This document shows, one piece after another, positions 26,238-36,449 of a stretch of 64,000 nucleotides of DNA (positions are counted from its first letter, which is position 1; each line of letters opens with the position of its first letter). A program made the translations under genes and the position numbers. Origin of the DNA: Agromyces marinus (GTDB lineage Bacteria; Actinomycetota; Actinomycetes; Actinomycetales; Microbacteriaceae); NCBI RefSeq assembly GCF_021442325.1, contig NZ_CP087879.1:2418001-2482000 (forward strand), given 5' to 3'. The notes beneath the pieces were generated by a model that had not been told where the DNA came from, did not search any database, and saw only the letters and a program-made list of their open reading frames with translations.

Positions 26238-27848
26238 TCAGTGGAAGAAGTGCCGCTCCCCCGTGAAGTACATCGTGACGCCCGCGGCCTTCGCGGCCGC
26301 GACGACCTCTTCGTCGCGGACGGAACCGCCGGGCTGGACCACCGCTCGCACGCCCGCGTCGAGGAGGATCTGCAGGCCGTCGGCGAAGGGGAAGAACGCG
26401 TCGGATGCCGCGACCGAGCCGTTCGCGCGGTCGCCCGCTCGCTCCACCGCGAGCCGGCACGAGTCCACGCGGTTGACCTGGCCCATGCCGACCCCGACCG
26501 AGGCGCCGTCGGCCGCGAGCAGGATGCCGTTGGACTTCACGGCGCGGCACGCGCGCCAGGCGAACTCGAGGTCGGCGAGCGTCGCCTGGTCGACGGCGTC
26601 GCCTGCGGCGAGTGTCCAGGCGGATGCCGGCGCGAACGCGCGGTCGGCCTGCTGCATGAGCAGCCCGCCCGAGACCTGCCGGATCTCGACGGTCGGGGGC
26701 TCGAAGCCCTCGGGGAGCTCGAGCAGGCGGAGGTTCTTCTTCTGCGTGAGGATCTCGACGGCGTCGGGCTCGAAGCCGGGCGCGACGAGCACCTCGGTGA
26801 AGATGCCGGCGACCGTCTCGGCCATCGCGCGGGTGACGGTGCGGTTGGCGGCGATGACGCCGCCGAAGGCGGAGACGGGGTCGCACTCGTGCGCGCGGCG
26901 GTGCGCGTCGGCGATCGGGTCGGCCGCAGCGGATGCCGCGACGGCGATGCCGCACGGATTGGCGTGCTTGATGATCGCCACGGCCGGCGCGGCGAAGTCG
27001 TACGCGGCCCGCACGGCGGCATCCGCGTCGACGTAGTTGTTGTACGACATCTCCTTGCCGTGCAGCTGCCGCGCCTGGGCGATGCCGGGCCGGCCGCCGA
27101 GGCTCGAGTAGCGGGCCGCCTTCTGGTGCGAGTTCTCGCCGTAGCGCAGGTCGGCGTCCTTGCTCCACGCGGCGCCGGCCCAGGCGGGGAACGGCGACTC
27201 GTCGACGGGCTGGTCGGGTGCGATGCTGCTGCCGATCCACGAGGCGACCGCGATGTCGTAGGTCGCCGTGTGGCGGAACGCCTCGCGCGCGAGTTCGCGG
27301 CGCTGCGCGAGGGTGGTCCCTCCGCCGCGCACGGCCGCGACGAGTTCGTCGTAGCGGGCGGGCGACACGACGACCGCGACGTTCGCGTGGTTCTTCGCCG
27401 ACGCGCGCACCATGGCGGGCCCGCCGATGTCGATCTGCTCGACGATCTGCTCGGGCGCCGCGCCCGAGGCGACGGTCTCGACGAACGGGTAGAGGTTCAC
27501 GACGACGAGCTCGAAGGGGTCGATCGCGAGGCCGGCGAGCTCGCGCTCGTGGTGCTCGAGCCTGAGGTCGGCGAGCAGGCCCGAGTGCACGGCCGGGTGC
27601 AGCGTGCGCACGCGCCCGTCGAGGTGCTCCGGGTAACCGGTGACGTCGGCGATCTGGGTGACGGGCAGCCCGGCGGCGGCGATGGCCTTCGACGTGCCGC
27701 CCGTCGAGACGATCTCGACGCCGCTTTCGACGAGCGCGGCCGCCAGGTCGACGAGTCCGGTCTTGTCGCTCACGGCGATGAGCGCGCGACGCACGGGGAC
27801 GAGGTCGCGTTCGCGGTAGAGGCTCGGGTCGATTGCGGCGCCGCTCAT
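26238..27848 (-). CDS. purH: Bifunctional AICAR formyltransferase / IMP cyclohydrolase
   Basis: 536 residues, catalysing the last two steps of de novo IMP synthesis. The N-terminal cyclohydrolase domain has the MGS-like fold ([42 protein letters not shown]). The C-terminal formyltransferase domain shows [23 protein letters not shown] (catalytic Lys-His), [14 protein letters not shown] and ends [10 protein letters not shown]. It overlaps purN by 4 bp (ATGA), so the two are translationally coupled. A short GATGCC/GGCATC hairpin lies at its stop. Confidence 0.97.
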   Translation of the reverse strand: MSGAAIDPSLYRERDLVPVRRALIAVSDKTGLVDLAAALVESGVEIVSTGGTSKAIAAAGLPVTQIADVTGYPEHLDGRVRTLHPAVHSGLLADLRLEHHERELAGLAIDPFELVVVNLYPFVETVASGAAPEQIVEQIDIGGPAMVRASAKNHANVAVVVSPARYDELVAAVRGGGTTLAQRRELAREAFRHTATYDIAVASWIGSSIAPDQPVDESPFPAWAGAAWSKDADLRYGENSHQKAARYSSLGGRPGIAQARQLHGKEMSYNNYVDADAAVRAAYDFAAPAVAIIKHANPCGIAVAASAAADPIADAHRRAHECDPVSAFGGVIAANRTVTRAMAETVAGIFTEVLVAPGFEPDAVEILTQKKNLRLLELPEGFEPPTVEIRQVSGGLLMQQADRAFAPASAWTLAAGDAVDQATLADLEFAWRACRAVKSNGILLAADGASVGVGMGQVNRVDSCRLAVERAGDRANGSVAASDAFFPFADGLQILLDAGVRAVVQPGGSVRDEEVVAAAKAAGVTMYFTGERHFFH

Positions 27849-28438
27849 GATCGGCTGAGCTCCTTCAGGTCGAGGTGGGAGTTGGCGATGTCGAGGACGG
27901 CCTGGATGAGCAGGCGCCGCTCGACGGGCTTGATGCGGTCGTGCAGCGTCGACTCGGTGTCGCCCGGCAGCACGGGCACGCGCTCCTGCGCGATGATCGG
28001 CCCGCCGTCGACGGAGTTGTCGACGACGATGAGGCTCGCACCGGTCTCGGTGACGCCTGCGGCGAGCGCGTCGCGCACGCCGTGCGCGCCGGGGAACTCG
28101 GGCAGGTAGGCGGGGTGCGTGTTGATGAGGTGCGGGCTGAACGCGTCGACGACGGCCGGTGGAACGAGCCGCATGAGTCCGGAGAGGACCACGAGGTCGG
28201 GTTCCCAGGCGCGCACGTGCTCGATGAGGGCGTCGCCCCATGCCTCGCGCGAGTCGTACGCGGTGAAGGGGACGGTGAACGCCGGGACCCCGAACTCCTC
28301 GCCGAGCGCCAGTCCCTCGCAGTCGCGGTCGGCGCCGATGGCGACGACGCGGGCGGGGAACTCGGCGTCCTCCGACGCCTCGAGCAGCGCACGGAGGTTC
28401 GATCCCGTGCCGGAGATCAGCACGACGAGCTTCTGCAC
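27845..28438 (-). CDS. purN: Phosphoribosylglycinamide formyltransferase
   Basis: 197 residues, transferring a formyl group from 10-formyl-THF to GAR in purine synthesis. The phosphate-binding loop [17 protein letters not shown] opens the protein. The catalytic Asn-His-Asp set lies in [21 protein letters not shown] and [13 protein letters not shown]. The start is GTG at 28438 without a Shine-Dalgarno sequence; TACCCT six bases upstream makes a leaderless purN-purH transcript likely. In mycobacteria purN-purH follow perM (Rv0955-Rv0957). Here an APC permease is inserted between them. Confidence 0.96.
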   Translation of the reverse strand: MQKLVVLISGTGSNLRALLEASEDAEFPARVVAIGADRDCEGLALGEEFGVPAFTVPFTAYDSREAWGDALIEHVRAWEPDLVVLSGLMRLVPPAVVDAFSPHLINTHPAYLPEFPGAHGVRDALAAGVTETGASLIVVDNSVDGGPIIAQERVPVLPGDTESTLHDRIKPVERRLLIQAVLDIANSHLDLKELSRS

Positions 28439-28444
28439 CCTACG

Positions 28445-28450
28445 AGGGTA
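28445..28450 (-). promoter_or_regulatory. -10 box of the leaderless purN-purH promoter
   Basis: TACCCT on the minus strand, six bases before the GTG start of purN. It lies in the short gap after the permease gene, implying a separate purine promoter. Confidence 0.55.
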
Positions 28451-28463
28451 CCCGCATGCGCGC

Positions 28464-30026
28464 CTACGGATGACGCACGACGAGTTCGTCCTCGTCCGGC
28501 ACGAGCACCTCGGTCTGCTCGTTCAGCGTCTCGCCCCGGAAGAAGCCCCGCGAGGCCGGGAACACGGCCCAGACGACCATGAGGACGGCGCCGAGTGCGA
28601 GCGAGCCGACTCCGACGACGAACACGCCGCCGATGCCGAACAGCACGGTGTAGCCGTAGTCGGGATCGAGCATGTCGATGACCGAGAAGACGAACGCCGC
28701 TGCGAGCAGCAGCGCGCCGATGAAGGGCAGGATGCCGCGGAACCACAGGTTGCGGGCGCTCTCGCGCAGGGTCTTCCGGAACAGCCACACGCACGCGAAG
28801 CCGGTGATCGCGTAGTAGAACGCGATCGCGAGTCCGAGCGAGAGGATGGTGTCCTGCATGAGGTTGTCGCTGATGAGCGACATGCCGACGAAGAAGAGGA
28901 TCGCCACGGCACCCATGAGCAGGGTCGAGAACGACGGGGTCTTGAATCGCGGGTGAACGCTCGCGAAGCGCGCGGGCAGGGCCCGGTACACCGCCATCGC
29001 GAGCGTGCCGCGCGCGGTCGGCAGGATGGTCGTCTGCGTCGACGAGACGGCCGAGATCATGACGGCGACGACGAGCAGCCAGGACCAGGGCCCGAACACG
29101 GCGTCCTTGAGCGCGAAGAACACGTCGTCGGCGTTCGCCTCGTTGCCGAGGCCGAACCCTTCGGCGCCGAGGCCGGCGTACGCCATGGCCGCGACGGTCA
29201 CGCCGACGTAGGTCACGAGCAGGATCACGGTGGTGAGCACCGCGGCGCGGCCGGGGGTGCGCTTGGGGTCCTTGGTCTCCTCGTTCAGCGCGAGGCACGT
29301 GTCCCAGCCCCAGTAGATGAACAGCGCCAGCAGGATCGCCTCGACGAAGCCCGAGAAGTCGGTGAAGCCGAACGGGTTGAACCACTCCAGGCTCGGCGGG
29401 GTCGCGGTCGCCGGCGCGGTGCCCGTGGCGAACTGCACGACGACGAGCACGACGAACGCGACGAGCGCGAGGTACTGGATGGCGAGCAGCACGTTCTGCA
29501 TCCGCTCGCCGATCTCGAGTCCGCGCCAGCTGATCCAGGTCATGGCCGCGATGAACACCACGCCCGTGATCGTGACGACGACCGGGTTCGCGGCGAGCGA
29601 TTCGTCGATGAGCAGCCAGAAGTAGATGCCCCCGATCTGGGCGAGGTTGGCGAGCACGACGACGCCCGCGACGGCGACGCCCCAGCCGCCCATCCAGCCG
29701 ACCCACGGACCGAAGGCCTTGGTCGCCCAGGTGAACGTGGTGCCGCAGTCGGGGATCTCGCGGTTGAGTTCGCGGTAGGCGAACGCGATGAGCAGCATCG
29801 GCGCGAACGCGATGATGAAGGCGATGGGGGCCTGGGCGCCGACTGCGAGGACGACCCAGCCGAGGGTCGCGGCGAGCGAGTAGACGGGCGCGGTCGAGGC
29901 GAGGCCGATGACGGTCGAGCCCCAGAGTCCGAGGGTTCCGGTGGCGAGGCCCTTGCCGGTGCCGGGCGCGTTCGCATGGGTGGGTTCGGGGGCGGCGGGC
30001 CGCGATGGCGCTGCGGTCTGGGACAT
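28464..30026 (-). CDS. APC family amino acid permease
   Basis: 520-residue membrane transporter with about twelve hydrophobic segments. The start of helix 1 ([20 protein letters not shown]) carries the unwound Gly-rich substrate region, and [19 protein letters not shown] is the conserved helix 6-7 segment of amino acid/polyamine permeases. The C-terminal tail is acidic ([12 protein letters not shown]). ATG at 30026 has GAGGAG four bases upstream. The substrate is unknown. It sits between perM and purN, which are neighbours in mycobacteria, so it looks like a lineage-specific insertion. Confidence 0.9.
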   Translation of the reverse strand: MSQTAAPSRPAAPEPTHANAPGTGKGLATGTLGLWGSTVIGLASTAPVYSLAATLGWVVLAVGAQAPIAFIIAFAPMLLIAFAYRELNREIPDCGTTFTWATKAFGPWVGWMGGWGVAVAGVVVLANLAQIGGIYFWLLIDESLAANPVVVTITGVVFIAAMTWISWRGLEIGERMQNVLLAIQYLALVAFVVLVVVQFATGTAPATATPPSLEWFNPFGFTDFSGFVEAILLALFIYWGWDTCLALNEETKDPKRTPGRAAVLTTVILLVTYVGVTVAAMAYAGLGAEGFGLGNEANADDVFFALKDAVFGPWSWLLVVAVMISAVSSTQTTILPTARGTLAMAVYRALPARFASVHPRFKTPSFSTLLMGAVAILFFVGMSLISDNLMQDTILSLGLAIAFYYAITGFACVWLFRKTLRESARNLWFRGILPFIGALLLAAAFVFSVIDMLDPDYGYTVLFGIGGVFVVGVGSLALGAVLMVVWAVFPASRGFFRGETLNEQTEVLVPDEDELVVRHP

Positions 30027-30140
30027 GGGACTCCTCGTCGAGTGGGGTGGAACCACCTCCGGGACGCCGGGGCGCGTCAGGGGATCCGGAGACTTATTGT
30101 CCGCGAGGATAACACGAGAGCGGATGCCGCCCGAAACCGC

Positions 30141-31520
30141 CTATCGGCGACCTCCGCGCCCGAACCCGTCGAGCTCGACCGTCTCGTCCGAATCATCCGT
30201 ACCCTCCGCCGGGCGCGGCTCGGCCGCGTCCCGGCCGGGGCCCTGCCCCTCGGCACGACGCACGTCACCCCACCACGGCGCGTCGTCCGGCACCGCATCC
30301 GCGAGCCGGTGGCTCCCCCGCGCACGCGCCGCGAACGCGCCGGCCACCGCACCCGCCGCGACGCTCGCCGCCGCAGCGCCGGCGACGAGCAGGGCATCGG
30401 GTCCGACCTCGGCCAGCCGACCCGGACCGGCCGCGCCCGCGGACGCCGCCGCGAGCACCCCGAGGACGATTCCGGCCACGACGCCGGACCCCAGCCCGAC
30501 CGCGAGCGTCGCCCACCACGGCTCATTTGCCCGCTCCGGCTTCGACCGCGCCACGAGCACGGCACCGCCGAAGCCGAGCAGCACCGGAAGCCCCAGCCAC
30601 AGGACGCCGAGCGGAGCCCCCTCAGCGGGGAGCCCGCCGAGCAGGGGCAGGCCGGGAACCGGGCCGAGGAGGGTCACGCTCGGCGACACGACCGTTCCCG
30701 CTCCGAGCGCGAACCCGGGCCCGAGCATCCAGGCCGCGGCCCAGATGATCACGTTCGGCAGGAGCGCCAACTCCAGCAGCGTGATCGCGAGTCCGCCGTC
30801 GATGCCGGCGCCGAGCGCCTGGTACAGGCCGATGATCGTCGGGTGGTCGATCGCGATCCGTGCGGTGACCAGCACCGCAGCGACCGCGATCACCCCGAGC
30901 GCCGAACCCACGCCCACGCGGATGGCGGTCCGCAGGCCGGCGACCGCCACCGCGGGCAGCGCATCCTGCTGCGACCGGACGACGGTCGTCGCGGCATCCG
31001 TCGCCCACCCGCTCCGCCCGATGGCGACCATGACGCCGGCGAGGACGCCCGCCCCCATCACGACCGCCGGAAGCACCGAGGCCTGCCAGATCACCGGCTG
31101 TGCGGCCGGGGCGGCCGCCGACAGCGCGAACGTCGTCGCGAGCGCCGCGGTCGTGACGACCGCCGAGACCGCACCCACGACGGGGGTGCCGCTCGCCGTG
31201 GCGCGCCGCCCGATGCGCATGCCGAAGGCGAACGTCAGCACCGCGAACCCGAGCAGCGCCACGCCGATCGTGAACGGCTCATCGGCCCCAGGCATGCCGA
31301 CGGCCGCAGCCGTCTGCGCGTCGAGCTGCACGACGAGGTCGACGCCGTGCCCGAGCAGCCAGACATCGACGGCCCCGCGGAAGAACGCATCGACCGGCGC
31401 CGCGAGCCCGAAGTGGACCGCCCACAGCAGCATCGACGGCACGAGCGCGATGCCCAGTCCGACGAGCACCGCGATCGACGCCTCGAGGGCGGCGAGCAGG
31501 GCGATCGTCGTGCGTCTCAT
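30141..31520 (-). CDS. DUF6350 / PerM-like membrane protein
   Basis: 459-residue integral membrane protein with about ten hydrophobic helices between residues 8 and 400 and a hydrophilic acidic tail (DDSDETVELDGFGRGGRR). Length, topology and position between sucCD and purNH match PerM (Rv0955) of Mycobacterium tuberculosis, implicated there in cell division and magnesium-related growth. The assignment rests on context and topology as well as remembered similarity, so the symbol is withheld. A TAGGCT box lies eight bases before the ATG at 31520, giving at most a very short leader. Confidence 0.7.
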   Translation of the reverse strand: MRRTTIALLAALEASIAVLVGLGIALVPSMLLWAVHFGLAAPVDAFFRGAVDVWLLGHGVDLVVQLDAQTAAAVGMPGADEPFTIGVALLGFAVLTFAFGMRIGRRATASGTPVVGAVSAVVTTAALATTFALSAAAPAAQPVIWQASVLPAVVMGAGVLAGVMVAIGRSGWATDAATTVVRSQQDALPAVAVAGLRTAIRVGVGSALGVIAVAAVLVTARIAIDHPTIIGLYQALGAGIDGGLAITLLELALLPNVIIWAAAWMLGPGFALGAGTVVSPSVTLLGPVPGLPLLGGLPAEGAPLGVLWLGLPVLLGFGGAVLVARSKPERANEPWWATLAVGLGSGVVAGIVLGVLAAASAGAAGPGRLAEVGPDALLVAGAAAASVAAGAVAGAFAARARGSHRLADAVPDDAPWWGDVRRAEGQGPGRDAAEPRPAEGTDDSDETVELDGFGRGGRR

Positions 31521-31550
31521 CGCACGCGAGCCTATCCGGGTCGCGCGGGC

Positions 31551-32975
31551 TCAGCCCGCAGGGCGTGCTGGCGGCTGGGGATGAACCGCCTCCGCCGCCT
31601 CAGCGCCGGGCGCGGCGGCATCGCCGCCGGGCGCCGCCGCCTCCCCCGCCGGGCGCCGCAGCAGCTGGACCAGCAGCACGGCGAGCAGCGCGAGCACCAC
31701 GGTCCAGATCACCGTGGAGCCGGTGAGCGGCCGACTCGCGAGCAGCACGAGCGAGGCGGCGACCGCGATCCCGACGTACGCCGCGACGCGCCACCGGTCC
31801 AGTTGCTCGCCGAATCGGCCCGTGCTGATCCCGTGCCCGGCGGCGTTGCGGCGCACCGTGCCGAACCCGGCGTCGGCGAAGCCGCGCACCCGCTGCGCGG
31901 GCGCCGAGGATCCCGACATCCATGCGATCACCGCGACCGCGACCGCGAGGATCGCGAGGGCGCCGATCGTCGACACCATGAGTTGCGTGAGCCCGCTGAA
32001 GAGCGCCTCCGCGGCGCCCGCGGTCATGATCGACGGACTGACGGTGCCGACGAAGAACAGGCGGCCCGTGCCGAAGCCCGCGAGCGTGAGCAGCATGATC
32101 GCCGCAAGGCCCGCCCCGGTCCAGGCGAGCGCGACGCTGCGCCGCTTCGCGACGAGCACCCCAGCGGCGAGCAGCACGAGGACCACCCACGGCAGCCACG
32201 CGCCGACCGCGACGGCCAGCGCGTAGATCGTCTGGACGAGTACGAGCGAATCGGCCTGCACCACCTGCACGCTGAGGTCGACCGCCGGGATCGCCGAGGC
32301 GAAGCCGACGCCCTGGTCGAGGAGGCGCTGCTTGACGGCCTCGACGATCGGACCGAGTTGCACCGAGAGCGTTCCGTCGCCGCCGATCTCGAGCGCCGCC
32401 TCCGGGTCGCCCTGGAGCGCCGCCGTCAACTGCTGGTGCGAGACGGTCAGCGCCTGGCGCCACACGGCCGCGAACGCGTCGGAGGCGATCACCCGGTCGA
32501 CGGTCGACCCGACGAGCGAACTGAGCCCCTGCGCCGCGGGCGCCTCGAGGAGCCCGAGCGCGTCCTCGGCGCGGGGCGGCAGGTCGAGGGCGCGGATGCC
32601 GTCGAACACGTCGGAGGTCAGCTGCGGGATGTCGACCTGTTCCTCGATCACGGTCGTGACCTGGTCTGCGACGAACGCCTGGACGTCGGGGTCCTCGGCG
32701 AGCGGGCCGAACGTGGCGACGAACCGGTCGGTGTCCACGAGCTCCGCCCGCGCCCAGGCGCTCACGACCGCGACGGGCGCCAGCAGCAGCCCGAGGATCA
32801 CGAGCAGCGACGCGACCACCGTGCGCCAGCGTCGGCGCTTCGGCCGCGCAGGCGCCGCACCGACCTCGTCGGAGAGGTCGCGGGTCGCCGTGGCATCCGC
32901 TCGGAGCCGGTCGTTCTCGGCTTCGAGCTCGGCGATCCGCGCCCGCAGGTCGTCGTCGCTCGTCATCGCGCTCAT
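31551..32975 (-). CDS. Membrane protein with N-terminal coiled coil, unknown function
   Basis: 474 residues. Residues about 5-25 (DDDLRARIAELEAENDRLRA) form a short coiled coil, followed by a basic patch KRRRW and a first membrane helix (about 48-70). Residues 70-250 are an extracytoplasmic domain (ARAELVDTDRFVATFGPLAED, common in actinobacterial membrane proteins); four or five more helices follow, with a Pro/Ala-rich tail. A function is not recognised. ATG at 32975 is chosen with weak GAGAGGGA ten bases upstream; ATG at 32966 is possible. It lies 30 bases upstream of the PerM-like gene and is probably cotranscribed with it. Confidence 0.7.
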   Translation of the reverse strand: MSAMTSDDDLRARIAELEAENDRLRADATATRDLSDEVGAAPARPKRRRWRTVVASLLVILGLLLAPVAVVSAWARAELVDTDRFVATFGPLAEDPDVQAFVADQVTTVIEEQVDIPQLTSDVFDGIRALDLPPRAEDALGLLEAPAAQGLSSLVGSTVDRVIASDAFAAVWRQALTVSHQQLTAALQGDPEAALEIGGDGTLSVQLGPIVEAVKQRLLDQGVGFASAIPAVDLSVQVVQADSLVLVQTIYALAVAVGAWLPWVVLVLLAAGVLVAKRRSVALAWTGAGLAAIMLLTLAGFGTGRLFFVGTVSPSIMTAGAAEALFSGLTQLMVSTIGALAILAVAVAVIAWMSGSSAPAQRVRGFADAGFGTVRRNAAGHGISTGRFGEQLDRWRVAAYVGIAVAASLVLLASRPLTGSTVIWTVVLALLAVLLVQLLRRPAGEAAAPGGDAAAPGAEAAEAVHPQPPARPAG

Positions 32976-33132
32976 CGCCGCACCATCCCTCTCCGTCGGC
33001 CCGACCCGCTCCGTCGGCCGGTCCCCTGCCGACGATATCGACGCGGGGGCGCAGCGGCGAGCGGTTCGCCCGGCGACACGCCGCGGCATCCGCTCCGGTC
33101 GGCCCGCCTCACGCGAGCGGACGCGCACGCGT

Positions 33133-33684
33133 TCAGTGCACCAGCGCCTTCAGCAAGATCATCGCGAGGCCGAACGCCGCCGTTCCGAGCGCACCCGCGA
33201 CCTGCACGAGCGGCGATGCGCCGCGCCGCCGGAAGGCCACGAAGCCGAGCACCGCGAGCACGAGGACGCCGACCCAGAGCGCCGCCCACACCGCCCACAG
33301 GTCGGGCACCACGCGCGTCGCGCCGAGGAGCAGGATCGCCGACGGGATCAGCGCGGCGACGAGCATGCCGAGCGAACGGCGCAGCGCGATGCCGAACGCC
33401 TCGCCGAGTCCGACCGCGCGACCGTCGTCGAACCCGTGGTGGGCGACCGTGCCCGCGTAGACGTGCGCGGCCCAGAACACGAGGACCGTGAGGACCACGG
33501 TCCAGAACACGCGCCATGCGCTGTCGCCGTGGCCTCCCGAGACCACGATCATGCCCGAGACGAGGATGACGCCGTACACCGACTCCTCGGTGACGAAGCT
33601 CGATCGGAGCACCTGCGCGGCGCTCAGCGGTGTCGACTCGCTCCCGCTCGCCCGAACGCGCCGTCGGTCGCCGGTTCCACTCAT
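33133..33684 (-). CDS. Small integral membrane protein, unknown function
   Basis: 183 residues with about five hydrophobic segments (VYGVILVSGMIVVSG, VFWTVVLTVLVFWAAHVYAG, LGMLVAALIPSAILLLG, LWAVWAALWVGVLVLAVLG, AFGLAMILLKALV). The short VTEESVYGVILVSGM segment is often seen in small actinobacterial membrane proteins. No catalytic motif is visible. ATG at 33684; no good ribosome binding site was found, so the start is uncertain. It lies upstream of the coiled-coil membrane protein with a ~157-base gap. Confidence 0.6.
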   Translation of the reverse strand: MSGTGDRRRVRASGSESTPLSAAQVLRSSFVTEESVYGVILVSGMIVVSGGHGDSAWRVFWTVVLTVLVFWAAHVYAGTVAHHGFDDGRAVGLGEAFGIALRRSLGMLVAALIPSAILLLGATRVVPDLWAVWAALWVGVLVLAVLGFVAFRRRGASPLVQVAGALGTAAFGLAMILLKALVH

Positions 33685-33934
33685 CGTTCCACTGTGCCAT
33701 GGTGTGCCCCCATCTGGGGTCATGAGGATTCCTCGATTTCGGTTCCGGTATCGACGGCGCAGGAGTACGGTGCGGAGTGGCATTACGACCACTACGGCGC
33801 GACGTACGCCCGCGACGACCTACCCACATCGCCGGACGCGCTGATGACGATCCACCCGAGCTTCGCCCGTTCGCCCGCAGAGGGGAACGTCCGGCCCGTC
33901 CGGACCGGACGACGCTGCGAACACGGAGACGATG

Positions 33935-36337
33935 ATGCCTTCCACAACCCCATCCCGAACGCCCGCGGAACACTCGACGTTCCTGCGGCGATGTCTGCGA
34001 ATCGCCGCAGGCGCCGGAATGCTCGCCCTGGTGAGCACGGCATTCGTCGCCGGTCCCGCGCAGGCGAACCACCCGGAGGTGAGCCTGGCAGGCAGCGACT
34101 TCGAGATCGACACGAACGCGAACCTCATCGTCGACGACGTCGGCCAGACCCCAGCATCGATCGACTGGGCGAGCGTCACGGAGAACCGCAAGGAAGACCT
34201 CCCCACCGGCTCGGGTGACGACTCCTTCACCCAGGGAAGCAAGGAGGACACGGCCGTTCCGGTTCCGGAGTTCGGCAGCATCCCGCCGAACAAGAGCGAC
34301 CTGAAGTACTTCGGCCTGTACCGGGAGAAGACCGCGACGAAGGACTTCATCCACCTGTACTGGACTCGCGTGCAGGACCCGTCCGGCACGACGAACATGG
34401 ACTTCGAGTTCAACCAGTCGATGGACGACTCCGGCAACGGCAAGACGCCGAAGCGAATCGAGGGCGACCTGCTCATCCAGTACGACCTCGCGAGAGGCGG
34501 CACGAGCCCGATCCTCTGGGTGGCCTTCTGGCTGACCGACACGACCTTCGACCCGCCCTACCGCACCGAGGCCGCAACCACCGCCGACTGCGTGGCCGGC
34601 AACTCCTTCCCCTGCTGGGGCAAGCGGATCAACCTGACCAGCGCCGCCCTCGCGACCGGATCGATCAACACCACCGCGATCGCCGGCGTCAACGCCGACG
34701 GACTCGGCGGGACCAACGCGCAGGGCCAGCCCCTGGGTCTCTCGGCGAGGACCTTCGGCGAGGCGACGGTCGACTTCACGCAGTTGCTGGGCACCACGGG
34801 CTGCACGTCATTCGGCAGCGCCTACCTGAAGAGCCGGTCCTCCGACTCGTTCACGTCTGCGGTGAAGGACTTCATCGCACCCCAGCCGGTGAACATCTCC
34901 AATTGCGGAACGGTGATCATCCGGAAGCAGACCGACCCGGATGGCGCCACGACGATGTTCGACTACACCAAGTCGTTCGCGACGTCGCCAGCGACCGGGA
35001 ACACGTTCCAGTTGGCGGACGATGAATCGAAGACGTACAACAACGTCCTCTTCGGCACCGGCCTCACCGTGAACGAGGGCGATCTGCCCGCGGGGTGGAA
35101 GTTCGACCGAGTCGACTGCAGCGATAGCACCGGGGTCACTCCGGTGATCGCCGGGAAGCAGGTGACCTTCGCCCTCGACGCGGCGACCGACATCCTCGAC
35201 TGCACGTACTACAACGAGACCGGTGGGACGGTCATCATCCGCAAGGAAACGGACCCGGCGACAGATCCGGCTGACTGGCAGTTCGGCTTCACGAAGGCGT
35301 TCTCGACGCTCGCGGCCTCCGATCCGACGTTCGACCTCGGCCACGGCCAGTACGTCCAGTTCGATGACGTCCTGCTCGGCGAGGACCTGACGGTCACCGA
35401 GGACGACCTGCCGGATGGATGGGACCTGATCTCCATCGATTGTGACGACGGCACTGTGACACCGACGGACGTCGATGTCTCGTCGGGGACGGTCACATTC
35501 GACATGGCGGACGCGGATGACGTACTCGACTGCACGTATGGAAACCAGACCGGCGGAACGATCATCGTCGAGAAGATCACCGACAGCGGAAGCGGTGAGT
35601 TCGAGTTCACCTCGACGACGCTCTCGCCGTCGCCCTTCACGTTGACGACGACCGGCGCCGGTGACGGCGGCAAGGACTCGAGGACGTTCTCCGACCTCGA
35701 CCCCGGCACGTACGACGTTGCAGAGACCGTTCCGGACAACTGGAACCTCAACACCCCGACATGCGACGACGGCTCCGATCCGGCCTCGATCGGTCTCAGC
35801 CCTGGTGAGACTGTGACGTGCACGTTCGTGAACGTCCGCGAGGTCGGTGCGATCGAGATCACGAAGCTGCGCAAGCACGCGGCCGACGGTCTCGGTTCGG
35901 ACCACCCGTTCGAGGGCGTCGAGTTCACGATCACGGGCGGCGAGTTGACCGAACCCGTCGTCGTGACGACCGACGAGAACGGGGTCGCCTGCGCCACGGG
36001 CCTGCTGGTCACCGCGCTCGCGGGCGAGGTGTACACGATCACCGAGACGGTCCCCGACGGCTACGCGCCGGTCGGGACGCAGACCGCGAACGTGACCGAG
36101 GCGGCCGACTGTGACGGAGCGAACGGCGGCGCGGTCAAGACCTTCGAGAACACACCGCTCACGAACGTCACGGTGAGCGTCGACTCGCAGGTTCCCGGCG
36201 GCACGTTCTCGAGCATCGAGTGCGACGTCCCCGGATCGGACACCGTGTCGCTCGCCGACATGATGGACGACCCGAGCATCACGATCGAGGACCTCGAGCC
36301 GAGGACGGTCGTGTGCACCATCGTGATCGACCCATGA
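33935..36337 (+). CDS. Secreted protein with prealbumin-like (SpaA-type) repeats
   Basis: 800 residues. A long signal peptide (LRRCLRIAAGAGMLALVSTA, cleavage near AQA-N44) is followed by an N-terminal domain (45-325, no match recognised) and four repeated beta-sandwich units starting GTVIIRKQTDPDG (~325), GTVIIRKETDPATD (~429), GTIIVEKITDSGSG (~540) and GAIEITKLRKH (~638). Such prealbumin-fold modules form pilin stalks and adhesins. There is no LPXTG, membrane anchor or sortase gene, so it should be released or held by the wall non-covalently. ATG at 33935 has GGAG six bases upstream. GC content looks lower by eye than in its neighbours, and it lies on the opposite strand to the flanking genes. 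Confidence 0.8.
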   Translation: MPSTTPSRTPAEHSTFLRRCLRIAAGAGMLALVSTAFVAGPAQANHPEVSLAGSDFEIDTNANLIVDDVGQTPASIDWASVTENRKEDLPTGSGDDSFTQGSKEDTAVPVPEFGSIPPNKSDLKYFGLYREKTATKDFIHLYWTRVQDPSGTTNMDFEFNQSMDDSGNGKTPKRIEGDLLIQYDLARGGTSPILWVAFWLTDTTFDPPYRTEAATTADCVAGNSFPCWGKRINLTSAALATGSINTTAIAGVNADGLGGTNAQGQPLGLSARTFGEATVDFTQLLGTTGCTSFGSAYLKSRSSDSFTSAVKDFIAPQPVNISNCGTVIIRKQTDPDGATTMFDYTKSFATSPATGNTFQLADDESKTYNNVLFGTGLTVNEGDLPAGWKFDRVDCSDSTGVTPVIAGKQVTFALDAATDILDCTYYNETGGTVIIRKETDPATDPADWQFGFTKAFSTLAASDPTFDLGHGQYVQFDDVLLGEDLTVTEDDLPDGWDLISIDCDDGTVTPTDVDVSSGTVTFDMADADDVLDCTYGNQTGGTIIVEKITDSGSGEFEFTSTTLSPSPFTLTTTGAGDGGKDSRTFSDLDPGTYDVAETVPDNWNLNTPTCDDGSDPASIGLSPGETVTCTFVNVREVGAIEITKLRKHAADGLGSDHPFEGVEFTITGGELTEPVVVTTDENGVACATGLLVTALAGEVYTITETVPDGYAPVGTQTANVTEAADCDGANGGAVKTFENTPLTNVTVSVDSQVPGGTFSSIECDVPGSDTVSLADMMDDPSITIEDLEPRTVVCTIVIDP

Positions 36338-36366
36338 GCTGAGGAGGCAGCTCGCACCTGACACGA

Positions 36367-36397
36367 GGAGCCCCGCCGGCATCGCCGGCGGGGCTCC
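36367..36397. terminator. Hairpin terminator shared by the secreted protein gene and sucCD
   Basis: A 14-bp perfect stem GGAGCCCCGCCGGC (36367-36380) with its complement at 36384-36397 and loop ATC, followed by TTC. It lies between convergent genes and can serve both. Confidence 0.8.
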
Positions 36398-36449
36398 TTC
36401 AGTGGGGGCTGGGTCGACGCGCGAGGCGTCGGCCGCGGCATCCGCTCGG

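Noticed and set aside
28119-33491. 1790-codon plus-strand frame opposite purN, the APC permease and PerM-like genes
   Set aside because: No recognisable domain, biased Arg/Glu/Asp/Gly composition, and antisense to well-supported genes.
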